NCBI GenBank assembly: GCA_002841275.1
Contig: PHET01000005.1
Coordinates: 112,229 to 176,228 of the forward strand
DNA from: Actinobacteria bacterium HGW-Actinobacteria-7
GTDB lineage: Bacteria; Actinomycetota; Coriobacteriia; Anaerosomatales; PHET01
Direction of reading: 5' to 3'
Length of the DNA stretch: 64,000 nt
The notes under the pieces are model-generated. The model was not told where the DNA came from. It did no database searches and saw nothing but the letters and a program-made list of their open reading frames with translations. The position numbers were made by a program, and so were the translations under genes. This document shows positions 17,263 to 24,696 of the stretch, one piece after another (positions within the stretch are counted from its first letter, which is position 1; each line of letters begins with the position of its first letter).

Positions 17263-17742
17263 ATGTCAGCACGAACCCGAGCCGCGATCGATATCGGCCT
17301 GTTCCTGGCCTTGCTGGCCGCGTTCAACCCTGCTTGGACCGGACTCGCCGTTCACGAGTGGCTGAGTGTCGCCATCATCCCACCGCTGCTCTTCCACCTG
17401 ATCCTCAACTGGGAATGGGCCGTGAGGGTCTTCTCGGCATTCATCGACCGGCTGTTCCACACAACTCGTGTGAACCTGGTTGTCGACGCGGTGCTCTTCG
17501 TCTCCAGCGTGGCCGTGATGCTCAGCGGCCTGATGGTCTCGCAAGTCGTCGGACGGGCAATTGGGTTCTCCGGCACACCCGGTGCGCTCTGGGCCGCGGT
17601 ACACGCCGTCACCGCGAACACGACCATCGCGCTGCTGGTCGCGCACTTCGCCCTGCACGCCAAATGGTTCGTGCGCGTGCTCAGCATGCCTGGCAGAGCC
17701 GCCCGTCGTCTCAGCCACTCCCCTACACGGGCTCAGGGCTAG
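17263..17742 (+). CDS. DUF4405 membrane protein, probable b-haem protein
   Basis: The 159-residue product has four transmembrane helices and conserved histidines in helices (HEWLSV, LFHLILNWEW, HAVTANTTIALLVAHFALHAKW), the pattern of DUF4405 proteins related to cytochrome b561/formate dehydrogenase gamma subunits. Haem b ligation and membrane electron transfer are inferred. The ATG at 17263 has GGAGG 7 nt upstream; an earlier in-frame ATG lacks a site and would add a basic non-conserved leader. A tiny Cys-rich membrane protein follows 44 nt downstream and is probably its partner. Confidence 0.82.
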   Translation: MSARTRAAIDIGLFLALLAAFNPAWTGLAVHEWLSVAIIPPLLFHLILNWEWAVRVFSAFIDRLFHTTRVNLVVDAVLFVSSVAVMLSGLMVSQVVGRAIGFSGTPGALWAAVHAVTANTTIALLVAHFALHAKWFVRVLSMPGRAARRLSHSPTRAQG

Positions 17743-17786
17743 CTATCATCCCCCGCGACCGATCCGACAACACCCCTGGAGGAACC

Positions 17787-18032
17787 ATGAAACGCCCGGT
17801 AGCCAACACGTTCGCTGTACTGGTCGCCACCGTTGTGACCGCGCTGGCGATCTTTGGCGGGGTGCAACTGGCCGGAATGGGTCTGAGCCCATCGGCCGGC
17901 ACCTACGCGAATACGGCACAGCCCGCGACTGTTGCCGCGGTCGCCAGCTCAGGCGCGCTGCAGTACTGCCCCCGAACCGGCTGCGCAGCCACAAGCTGTC
18001 ACGGCGCGGCCGGCCTGCCTCCGGGAAGGTAA
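17787..18032 (+). CDS. small membrane-anchored protein with CX4CX4CH motif
   Basis: An 81-residue protein with an N-terminal membrane helix (about residues 8-30), an Ala/Thr-rich spacer and a C-terminal motif CPRTGCAATSCHG, that is C-x4-C-x4-C-H. The last part resembles a spaced-out haem c motif (CX4CH), but a metal or Fe-S site is also possible. The start is strongly supported by GGAGGAACC directly before the ATG. It directly follows the DUF4405 gene, suggesting a two-protein membrane redox unit. Followed by a strong terminator hairpin. Confidence 0.75.
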   Translation: MKRPVANTFAVLVATVVTALAIFGGVQLAGMGLSPSAGTYANTAQPATVAAVASSGALQYCPRTGCAATSCHGAAGLPPGR

Positions 18033-18038
18033 CCATGC

Positions 18039-18064
18039 GCCGGGGCGGTGCCGGCCGCCCCGGC
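18039..18064. terminator. bidirectional terminator hairpin
   Basis: GCCGGGGCGG (18039-18048) pairs perfectly with 18055-18064 around a 6-nt loop, between two converging genes; it overlaps the stop codon of the minus-strand gene. Confidence 0.6.
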
Positions 18065-19068
18065 TACTGGTTGTAGCCCAGTTCCTCGATTGCTTTGGCG
18101 TGTAGCTGGTCGGCCTTCTCGCCCGCACTGGTGATTCGCTTCTCCAGGTCAGCAAGGCGGTTCTCCACCCAGTTGTCATCGGTGACGATAGCCGGCTCAC
18201 CGATCTTCTCGGCCTGAGCGATCAGGGCATTCATCTTCTTTATGCCCTTGTTGTACGCGCTCACCTTCTTCGCGGCGCCGTCCTTGGCCATCTGGACGAC
18301 GACTGCGGCAACCTCTTTGCGCTTGCGCGCGTACTTGGCGGCTTTGTCGAGCCCTGCGGACTTGTCGAATTGGTGGGCGGCATCGAACTGACTCGCGGCC
18401 GTCGCGTACTTGGCCGAGGCGCTTTGGGCCTTCGCCTTCATCGTTGAGTACTTGCCGCTGTTTCCCGCAGAGATCGCGGCATTCAGCAGATCGTTGGCAC
18501 TCTTGGTCGACTTGGCGGCCGATGCCATCTTGTCCAACATCCCCACGCCTGTACTGAGATAGGCGACGAGCTCTTCGAGCCCGTCGAGGGACTCGGTCGC
18601 CGCATCCAGCGACCCGAGGTAGTCGGTCTGACCCTTCGACGCATCGAGCTGCTCGATTGCGACGCGGGCGGCCGCAATCTCATCGCGACCCACGCGCAAC
18701 GACTTGCTCGTCTCATCGACGACCTTCTCGGCCGCCCCTATGTCAGTCTCGTCGAACTTCAGTCCGCCCATCGCCACGTTGGCGGTATCCACCGCAGACA
18801 TCATCGCCGAGAAGTGCGACTCGGCCTGCGAGATCGTCTTGGTGTCGCCGCCACCGGAGCTCAGCGCGACGATCGCGGCCACGCAGCCACCCAACCCGCA
18901 CAACACCACTGCAAGGACGACGGTGATGATAAGCCCTGTGCGCTTCTTCTTGGGAGCGGGGGCCGGCGCCGATGCGGCGGCAAACATCCCCGGAGGAGGG
19001 GGCGGGGGCGGTGCCATAGTGGCCGCTGTTTGCTGACCGGGATACTCCTGGCCCGTTTCCTGACTCAT
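18064..19068 (-). CDS. membrane-anchored helical protein of unknown function
   Basis: The 334-residue product has a short cytoplasmic part with a run of prolines, a basic KKKR patch, one transmembrane helix (about 45-70) and a long extracytoplasmic, Ala/Lys/Ser-rich, nearly all alpha-helical region likely to form coiled coils. No enzyme motif was found. The ATG at 19068 has GAGGAG 3 nt upstream. A zinc-ribbon protein gene with a similar Pro-rich linker is divergent at 19218. Confidence 0.78.
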   Translation of the reverse strand: MSQETGQEYPGQQTAATMAPPPPPPPGMFAAASAPAPAPKKKRTGLIITVVLAVVLCGLGGCVAAIVALSSGGGDTKTISQAESHFSAMMSAVDTANVAMGGLKFDETDIGAAEKVVDETSKSLRVGRDEIAAARVAIEQLDASKGQTDYLGSLDAATESLDGLEELVAYLSTGVGMLDKMASAAKSTKSANDLLNAAISAGNSGKYSTMKAKAQSASAKYATAASQFDAAHQFDKSAGLDKAAKYARKRKEVAAVVVQMAKDGAAKKVSAYNKGIKKMNALIAQAEKIGEPAIVTDDNWVENRLADLEKRITSAGEKADQLHAKAIEELGYNQ

Positions 19069-19217
19069 AGTCTCCTCTTCCCCCTTGCACGGTGACCCTC
19101 TGGACCGTGTGGCCTTTGTGGCGCCGATGCTCCCTATCACCGCTATTATCGGCGATGCTAGGATTTGAATGTAGTGCGCCGTGAGAATGACGTCCATCGC
19201 GAAGAAACGAGGCAACC

Positions 19218-19967
19218 GTGGCAACCGCCGGTTTCTGCAAGGTGTGTGGGCAATACGTGTGGCTCAACGAGCAGTGGGGTTGTGTGAACGGTCACGCTTG
19301 GAGCGATATCAGCAACTGGTACGACCCGTCCTCCGGCACGCCGGTCACCCCGTACTGGCTGCAGCCACAGGAGGCGTCGGCAGCAGTTGCGCCCGCCGTG
19401 GTCGCAGCACCCGAGCCAGCGCCCGTGGCAGCCGCGCCCTCACCCGAACCGCAGCCCCAAACAGTCGCGCCCATGCCCGAGCCCGAGCCGGCGCCCGTGA
19501 CGGTTCCCGAGTCCGCACCCGGGACAGAGGTGGCCACCCGTCTGCAGGTGCTGGCGGAAATCCTTGGACTTCTGAGCCAGTACCCCAACTACCGCTCGCA
19601 GTATGGGACCGACACCGACATCGTGATCGACAACCAGGTCGCCGATGCTTCGTGGGCGACCGGCAAGAAGAAGGTGGAGTACCAGGCGATCCTCAAGGCC
19701 GTCGAGCCGGAGCGCACAATCTACTTCTGGGAGGTCCTGAAGGAGAAGGGCGGCGGACTGAGCTTCGGGAGCATGGAGTCCGAATCGTATTCGACGTTCG
19801 GAACGAAGCGTTCGGGCAAGACCAAAGAAGTGACCTTTGGCCCGGGCGGCGTAGTCGCGAATGCCGAGTGGGACTACGGCGCGACACGACAGATCGTCGA
19901 AAGCATCGCCGTGCCCAGCGGCTGGAAACTAAAGGTCGTGCTCCGCAAGAGCGCCGCTCAGTGGTAG
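19218..19967 (+). CDS. zinc-ribbon protein with Pro/Ala linker and unknown C-terminal domain
   Basis: The 249-residue product starts with a zinc ribbon (C7-x2-C10-x11-C22-x3-H26), then a long Pro/Glu/Ala linker (about 50-105), then a globular alpha/beta domain (110-249) ending in a basic strand. No membrane helix is present. The domain boundaries suggest a cytoplasmic adaptor or regulator, but the family is not recognised. GTG start at 19218 with GAGG about 6 nt upstream. Confidence 0.75.
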   Translation: MATAGFCKVCGQYVWLNEQWGCVNGHAWSDISNWYDPSSGTPVTPYWLQPQEASAAVAPAVVAAPEPAPVAAAPSPEPQPQTVAPMPEPEPAPVTVPESAPGTEVATRLQVLAEILGLLSQYPNYRSQYGTDTDIVIDNQVADASWATGKKKVEYQAILKAVEPERTIYFWEVLKEKGGGLSFGSMESESYSTFGTKRSGKTKEVTFGPGGVVANAEWDYGATRQIVESIAVPSGWKLKVVLRKSAAQW

Positions 19968-19999
19968 CGAGCCGAGTCTGAACTGACGCCGAAAGCAGC

Positions 20000-20028
20000 G
20001 GGAGCGACGCCTCTACGACGTCGCTCCC
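20000..20028 (+). terminator. rho-independent terminator
   Basis: GGGAGCGACG (20000-20009) pairs with 20019-20028, followed by GTTTCATTAT, 33 nt after the zinc-ribbon gene. Confidence 0.75.
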
Positions 20029-20039
20029 GTTTCATTATC

Positions 20040-20132
20040 TGGCGGAGAGCCAGGGATTCGAACCCTGGGTACGGTTCAAAGCCGCACACACGATTTCCAG
20101 TCGTGCTCCTTCAGCCTCTCGGACAGCTCTCC
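20040..20132 (-). tRNA. tRNA-Ser(GGA)
   Basis: A 93-nt class II tRNA on the minus strand: acceptor GGAGAGC/GCTCTCC, anticodon loop CTGGAAA (anticodon GGA, reads UCC and UCU), long variable arm, T-loop TTCGAAT and encoded CCA at 20040-20042. Confidence 0.97.
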
Positions 20133-20271
20133 AGCTGGCGCAGGCGCGCACTTGTGTGCCGCCATGCGGTATGCGCGAGTATACCCACGTCGGAGGCGTC
20201 GGGCAACGTATCGGACTTGCGCGGCGTCCGCCATCGCGCGGATCACATCGCTCAGTCTCATCGCAATAAAA

Positions 20272-20310
20272 GGCGGGCCCTCGGCTAGGGTGGGTAGCCA
20301 AGGGCCCGCC
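20272..20310 (-). terminator. rho-independent terminator of the symporter operon
   Basis: Read on the minus strand, arms GGCGGGCCCT (20310-20301 and 20281-20272) enclose an inner 5-bp stem and are followed by TTTTATT. A textbook terminator for the usp-DUF485-symporter unit. Confidence 0.9.
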
Positions 20311-20347
20311 TGTGCACCAGGTACCTCAGGTGAGGCACCGTTGGAGC

Positions 20348-22228
20348 CTACTTAGAAGGACCGCCGAACATCGATCCGACCTTGTCCAGGCCCAGATCGC
20401 GCTCGTGACGCTCGTGCGCGGTGCCGTGGATACGCATCCAGATCTCGTCGATGTTGACCGGGACGTTTCCATCGAGCTTGCTGACTACGTAGATCGTCAG
20501 AAGCGCGAGCGGGAAGGTGAAGAGCACGGGGAAGGTCAGCGATGACACGAAACCGATGACTCCCTGATCCGCCGCGAAGGCGGGGAACTTCAACTGCTGG
20601 AAGATGTTCATGAAGATGATGCCGATCGAACCGATCAGCCCCACAAGCATCCCTGAAATCGCGCCCTTCTCCGTCGTTCCCTTCCACCAAATGCCGGTAA
20701 GCAGCATCGGGACGAAGGCGGAAGCACCGACAGCGAATGCCCATGTCACCATCATCGCGATCAACGCCGGGTAGGCGTTCTGCAGGCCGAAGAACGGAAT
20801 GGCCCAGCCGAGGACCCAGCCCAGGAGAGCAAAGAAGATGACCGAGGTCTTGCCCACGAAGACGCGCTTGGCCTCACTGGCGTTGGGGTCGATGTACTTC
20901 TCGTACACATCGTGACCCACGGCCGATGCGGCGGCGATCAACAAGCCCCCAACCGTGGAGAACATCGCGGCGAACGCACCTGCTGCGACGATGCCCATGA
21001 GCCACTGGCCACCCAAGATCTGTGCCAGAGCCGGCATCAGAGCGTCGGACTTGACCAAGAAGCCATCGACATAGGCGGCGTTTGTAGGCGCGGTGCCGTT
21101 CAGCCACGCTTCCAGGATCCTCGACCGGCCGGCGAGTCCGGCGATCGGCGAGAGGATATAGAACGTACCGATGAAGATGAGAACCCAGAACGTAGAGCGG
21201 CGTGCCGCCGCACCCGACGGGTTGGTGTAGTAGCGGTTCAGGATGTGTGGCAGTCCTGCCGTGCCCAAGACCAGAGCGAGCACCATCGAGAACTGGTCGA
21301 ACGTGTTGTACCGATGACCGGGCTCACCAAAGATCATCGTACGGGTCTCGTGCAGCTTGTTCTTCTGCGGGAGCAGGATATCGACCTTGGCGGCCGGATC
21401 GCCCGCGGCGACCGCTTCCTCAATCTTTGCGAAGGACTCAGGCGCCATTACACCCTTGGCACTGTCAATCGGGGCCTTGCCCGACTTCGGGTCGACCTTC
21501 GTCAAATCAGCGATGGTTATGGTCTTGGTGGCGACCAGCGTCCCGTCACTTGCCTTGGCAAGCTCTGCCGGGTAGTTGAAGCCGTTGCCGAAGGCGAACA
21601 CAACGACCATGAACATCGCGAACCACAGCAGCCAGAACTGGAAGATCTGGTTAAGCGTGGTGCCCTTCATACCGCCCATGGCGACGTAGAACATCATGAT
21701 GAGCGCAACCACGGTGACTCCGGAGAGATAGATGGGGTCAACGCCGAGGAACAACCCATCAGCTCCCGCGGGGAAGAACCCTGTCCCCACGAGAATCTTC
21801 CATGTGGTTCCTGCCCCATACATCTGCGGGGCCATGTAGAACAGCGAAACGAGCAGTACTGCGACAACCGTTACGAGGCGAATCCGGCTTGTGCCGAAAC
21901 GGCCATATGCGAAGTCGGCAACCGTGTACTCACCGAAACGGCGAAGAGCCGAAGCGATGAACAACACGACGACCATGAACCCGCCTGCGAACCCGGCGGC
22001 GTACCAGACGCCGTCCAGACCAGACGCGTAGACCGCTGCTGCTACGCCCAGAAAGGATGCGGCAGACAGGTAGTCTCCGGAAATCGCCGAGGCGTTCGAG
22101 AAGGAACCGACCTTGCGTCCGGCGAGGTAGAAGTCCGCGGTGGTACGAGTGAACCGACGCGAGAAGATGGAGAGACCAACCGTGAAGAGCACGAGCCCGA
22201 TTACGAGGACGATGGCTATGGTGTTCAC
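20348..22228 (-). CDS. sodium:solute symporter, acetate permease (ActP)-like
   Basis: A 626-residue SSS-family transporter with about 13 transmembrane helices. It starts with an outward N-terminus and the FYLAGRKVGSFSNASAISGDYLSAASFLG segment (written here as FYLAGRK then SGDYLSAASFLG), typical of monocarboxylate/acetate symporters. It is longer than E. coli ActP (549 residues) because of a roughly 90-residue polar insertion in an external loop (about residues 215-310). Its ATG overlaps the TGA of the DUF485 gene, as in yjcH-actP pairs. Acetate or another short carboxylate is the likely substrate. Confidence 0.9.
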   Translation of the reverse strand: MNTIAIVLVIGLVLFTVGLSIFSRRFTRTTADFYLAGRKVGSFSNASAISGDYLSAASFLGVAAAVYASGLDGVWYAAGFAGGFMVVVLFIASALRRFGEYTVADFAYGRFGTSRIRLVTVVAVLLVSLFYMAPQMYGAGTTWKILVGTGFFPAGADGLFLGVDPIYLSGVTVVALIMMFYVAMGGMKGTTLNQIFQFWLLWFAMFMVVVFAFGNGFNYPAELAKASDGTLVATKTITIADLTKVDPKSGKAPIDSAKGVMAPESFAKIEEAVAAGDPAAKVDILLPQKNKLHETRTMIFGEPGHRYNTFDQFSMVLALVLGTAGLPHILNRYYTNPSGAAARRSTFWVLIFIGTFYILSPIAGLAGRSRILEAWLNGTAPTNAAYVDGFLVKSDALMPALAQILGGQWLMGIVAAGAFAAMFSTVGGLLIAAASAVGHDVYEKYIDPNASEAKRVFVGKTSVIFFALLGWVLGWAIPFFGLQNAYPALIAMMVTWAFAVGASAFVPMLLTGIWWKGTTEKGAISGMLVGLIGSIGIIFMNIFQQLKFPAFAADQGVIGFVSSLTFPVLFTFPLALLTIYVVSKLDGNVPVNIDEIWMRIHGTAHERHERDLGLDKVGSMFGGPSK

Positions 22229-22581
22229 TGAGCACCACCTGCCTTGGCCTTGGACTCTATTGCCTCGGCGATGTGCATGAGTTCCTCATCGAGCTTGTCT
22301 GCCTGCTTGGAGTAGGTCCAAGCCATGACCCAAAGGAACACGAAGTACGCCAACGACACGACGAAATAGTTCGCCGTGAACCCGCCCCATATCGGGGTGG
22401 AATACCAAGCCGGAACCCACACCGACAGCGCGGGAATCGCGAGCGTGACGCCGAAGAACACCGCGCCATAGGTGAAGCTCAGCTTGCGCTGCGCCCTGAA
22501 GACCGTATCGACGGTCTCGAGCGTGTCGATGTGATCTCCGAACTGTACGAACTTGCCGCTAACTGCTGCTTTCTCACTCAT
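22225..22581 (-). CDS. DUF485 membrane protein (YjcH-like symporter partner)
   Basis: A 118-residue protein with two transmembrane helices (about 38-58 and 72-92) and a charged C-terminal tail, matching DUF485/YjcH proteins that almost always precede ActP-type symporter genes. It probably assists symporter assembly or regulation. The ATG at 22581 has AGGAGGTG 7 nt upstream; the GTG two codons earlier has none. It overlaps the symporter by 4 nt. Confidence 0.9.
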   Translation of the reverse strand: MSEKAAVSGKFVQFGDHIDTLETVDTVFRAQRKLSFTYGAVFFGVTLAIPALSVWVPAWYSTPIWGGFTANYFVVSLAYFVFLWVMAWTYSKQADKLDEELMHIAEAIESKAKAGGAQ

Positions 22582-22611
22582 GTCCACACCTCCTAATCTC
22601 TGTAGTCGTTG

Positions 22612-23106
22612 TTATTCGGCCTTGCAGACCAGAACGGGCATCGGTGCCCCACGAAGAACCGTCTCGGCGATGCTGCCCATACCAAGACGCTTGAGGCCGG
22701 TACGGCCGGTCTCGCCCAGCACGATGAGGTCGGCGCCGTAGGCCTCGGCGGTTCTGATGATCCGCTTGGTCACGCCGCCTTGGATGATCTCGATCTCGCA
22801 CTCGACACCGTTGCGCTCACACATGACCTTCGCCACGCCAAGGCCCTTGACGGAAGGGTGATAGCCCTCCCAGGTGTCGTCCGCCTCGATCTCTTCGGGA
22901 AGCTGAAGAGCTTCGACGCCATCATCGACGTAGATCGCCTTGATGCTGGCACCGAAGGTCTTCGCCATCGTTACCGCGTACTGCGTGGCAAGAATCGCCG
23001 GTTCCGAGCCGTCCGTTGCGAGCAGAATGCGATCGAAGTCCAGGCATACGTCCTGGATATCACCGAGTTTGACGTCCTCGGCCGCTCCCTTGATACAAAC
23101 CTTCAT
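22612..23106 (-). CDS. universal stress protein, UspA family
   Basis: A 164-residue single-domain Usp with ILLATDGSE near residue 25 and the ATP-binding motif G-x2-G-x9-G-S (GRTGLKRLGMGS) near the C-terminus, so the ATP-binding class. First gene of a minus-strand operon with the DUF485 and symporter genes (30-nt gap), suggesting control of carboxylate uptake or energy stress. GAGGTG lies directly upstream of ATG 23106. The 248 nt upstream, to the kinase gene, hold only a small CCGTCTG/CAGACGG hairpin. Confidence 0.92.
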   Translation of the reverse strand: MKVCIKGAAEDVKLGDIQDVCLDFDRILLATDGSEPAILATQYAVTMAKTFGASIKAIYVDDGVEALQLPEEIEADDTWEGYHPSVKGLGVAKVMCERNGVECEIEIIQGGVTKRIIRTAEAYGADLIVLGETGRTGLKRLGMGSIAETVLRGAPMPVLVCKAE

Positions 23107-23354
23107 CCACCTCACCTCTCTCTTTACCGGGTGCCGTCGTGCGCGCAAAGCCGGCGCGACACGCCGACAGATGGACTGTAGGCTCCAGCCGACTGCCCGA
23201 CGGAGCGCCTCAGGCCAACGGCTGGTAAGCCGCCGTCTGCGGTATCAGACAGACGGTAAGCGGAGAAATGCTGTCACGGTCGAAAGGTGGAAGGAGGGGG
23301 GCGAACGGTATCGCCCTGAGGAACGGCGGGGATGACGCAGTGAACCACGGGCAA

Positions 23355-24692
23355 TCAGGCAGGCAGGAGCCGAATCACCAGGTGCACTGTCGTCCCGTGA
23401 TCGGGTTCACTTTCGATTGTCAGAACACTCTCTGGGCCGTAGTAGCCGGCGAGCCGATCACGCACGTTGCGCAGTGCGATGCCAAGACCCTTGCCGGACC
23501 CCGGCTCGAAGATTGCCCCAAGCCGTTCGGGGGAGATGCCCGCGCCGTCGTCGCTGACGCTGATGATGATCTCGTCGTCGCCTCGAGTCGCCGACACGAC
23601 GACCGTCAATGGCCGACCGTCGGCGGGCATCCCGTGCCCCACACAGTTCTCGACGAGCGGCTGGATCATGAACGCCGGCATCGCCAGCGATCGGGTGGCG
23701 TCCTCAATGGCTTCTTGAACCACAAGCCGGTTGCCGAACCGCGCTTGCTCGAGTTCTACGTAGGTCCTCACGAATTCGAGTTCCCGGTCCAGCGTCACGA
23801 GGTCGTCCGCCTGCTCGAGCGTCCGGCGATAGAACGTGCCGAACTGGCGCAGCAGGCGGTGCGCCTCAGAAGGGTCAGTGCGGATGAACGCGGCTATCGT
23901 GTTGATGGTGTTGAACAGGAAGTGCGGATTGATCTGGGCCTGGAGGGCCTTCAGCTCCATCTCGCGAGCCAGATCGGTCTGGGCCTCGAGTTCGGAAAGC
24001 TCGAGCTGCGTGGAAAGCAACCGAGCCAGGCCCTCGGCCATCGCGAGCTGCGTCTCGTTGAGGTACCGATCGGACTTGTAGTAGAACTTCAACGTCCCGA
24101 CGGCCTGCTCCCGCATCTCCAACGGCACAACGATTGCCGAGCGGAGTCTGCATGACGGCTCCGGACATCCAATCTCCTCTTTGCTGTGCAGAATCTGAGG
24201 GGAGTCGAGGTCCAGCGCATCGTGAGTCGCCTTCGTGATGATGGGCCCACCCACCAGATGGTGCTCCTCGCCCACTCCCGCGAACCCCAGCACCTGTTCT
24301 CGGTTGGTAATGGCGACGGCGGCGGCCTCTGTCTGCCGAAGGACGATTCGGCAGACTTCGCCAGCGGTCTGCTCCTCGAGGCCTTGCCTTAGGTACGCCA
24401 GCGATTCACTCGCGGCGTTGAGTATGCGGTCCGACTGCAGCGCGCGCACATGGTCCGGGCGCGACATCATCCGCGTGTATACGCCGGCGAAGGATACCGC
24501 GACGAGTCCCAACACGGCGATCTCCACAACCGAACTGGCCAGGGTGAAGATCGTACCGGCTATGGCAGCTGTGCCCAGCAGCACGACGACCACCAGAAGC
24601 AGAATGTCGACGCTGTTCTGCCTGCGTACCGAAGGCAGAAGCCCGCCCAGTACGTTCATACGCTCGTCGATGTCCAAAGGCTCAGGAACCAT
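23355..24692 (-). CDS. LytS/BtsS-type sensor histidine kinase with GAF-like domain
   Basis: The 445-residue product has two membrane helices near the N-terminus (about 28-75), a GAF-like domain (about 95-235), a His_kinase domain with ALQAQINPHFLFNTINTIAA (phospho-acceptor His in NPHFLFN) and a HATPase domain with VENCVGHGM, DDGAGI and GKGLGIALRNV. This class normally signals to LytTR response regulators and in E. coli controls pyruvate transport; no LytTR gene is nearby. It follows the chemoreceptor gene by 4 nt and precedes the usp-symporter operon on the same strand, so carboxylate sensing is a reasonable guess. Confidence 0.88.
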   Translation of the reverse strand: MVPEPLDIDERMNVLGGLLPSVRRQNSVDILLLVVVVLLGTAAIAGTIFTLASSVVEIAVLGLVAVSFAGVYTRMMSRPDHVRALQSDRILNAASESLAYLRQGLEEQTAGEVCRIVLRQTEAAAVAITNREQVLGFAGVGEEHHLVGGPIITKATHDALDLDSPQILHSKEEIGCPEPSCRLRSAIVVPLEMREQAVGTLKFYYKSDRYLNETQLAMAEGLARLLSTQLELSELEAQTDLAREMELKALQAQINPHFLFNTINTIAAFIRTDPSEAHRLLRQFGTFYRRTLEQADDLVTLDRELEFVRTYVELEQARFGNRLVVQEAIEDATRSLAMPAFMIQPLVENCVGHGMPADGRPLTVVVSATRGDDEIIISVSDDGAGISPERLGAIFEPGSGKGLGIALRNVRDRLAGYYGPESVLTIESEPDHGTTVHLVIRLLPA

Positions 24693-24696
24693 GCCC

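Noticed and set aside
20912..22231. 439-codon open frame on the plus strand
   Set aside because: Antisense shadow of the symporter gene, with no family motif or ribosome site.
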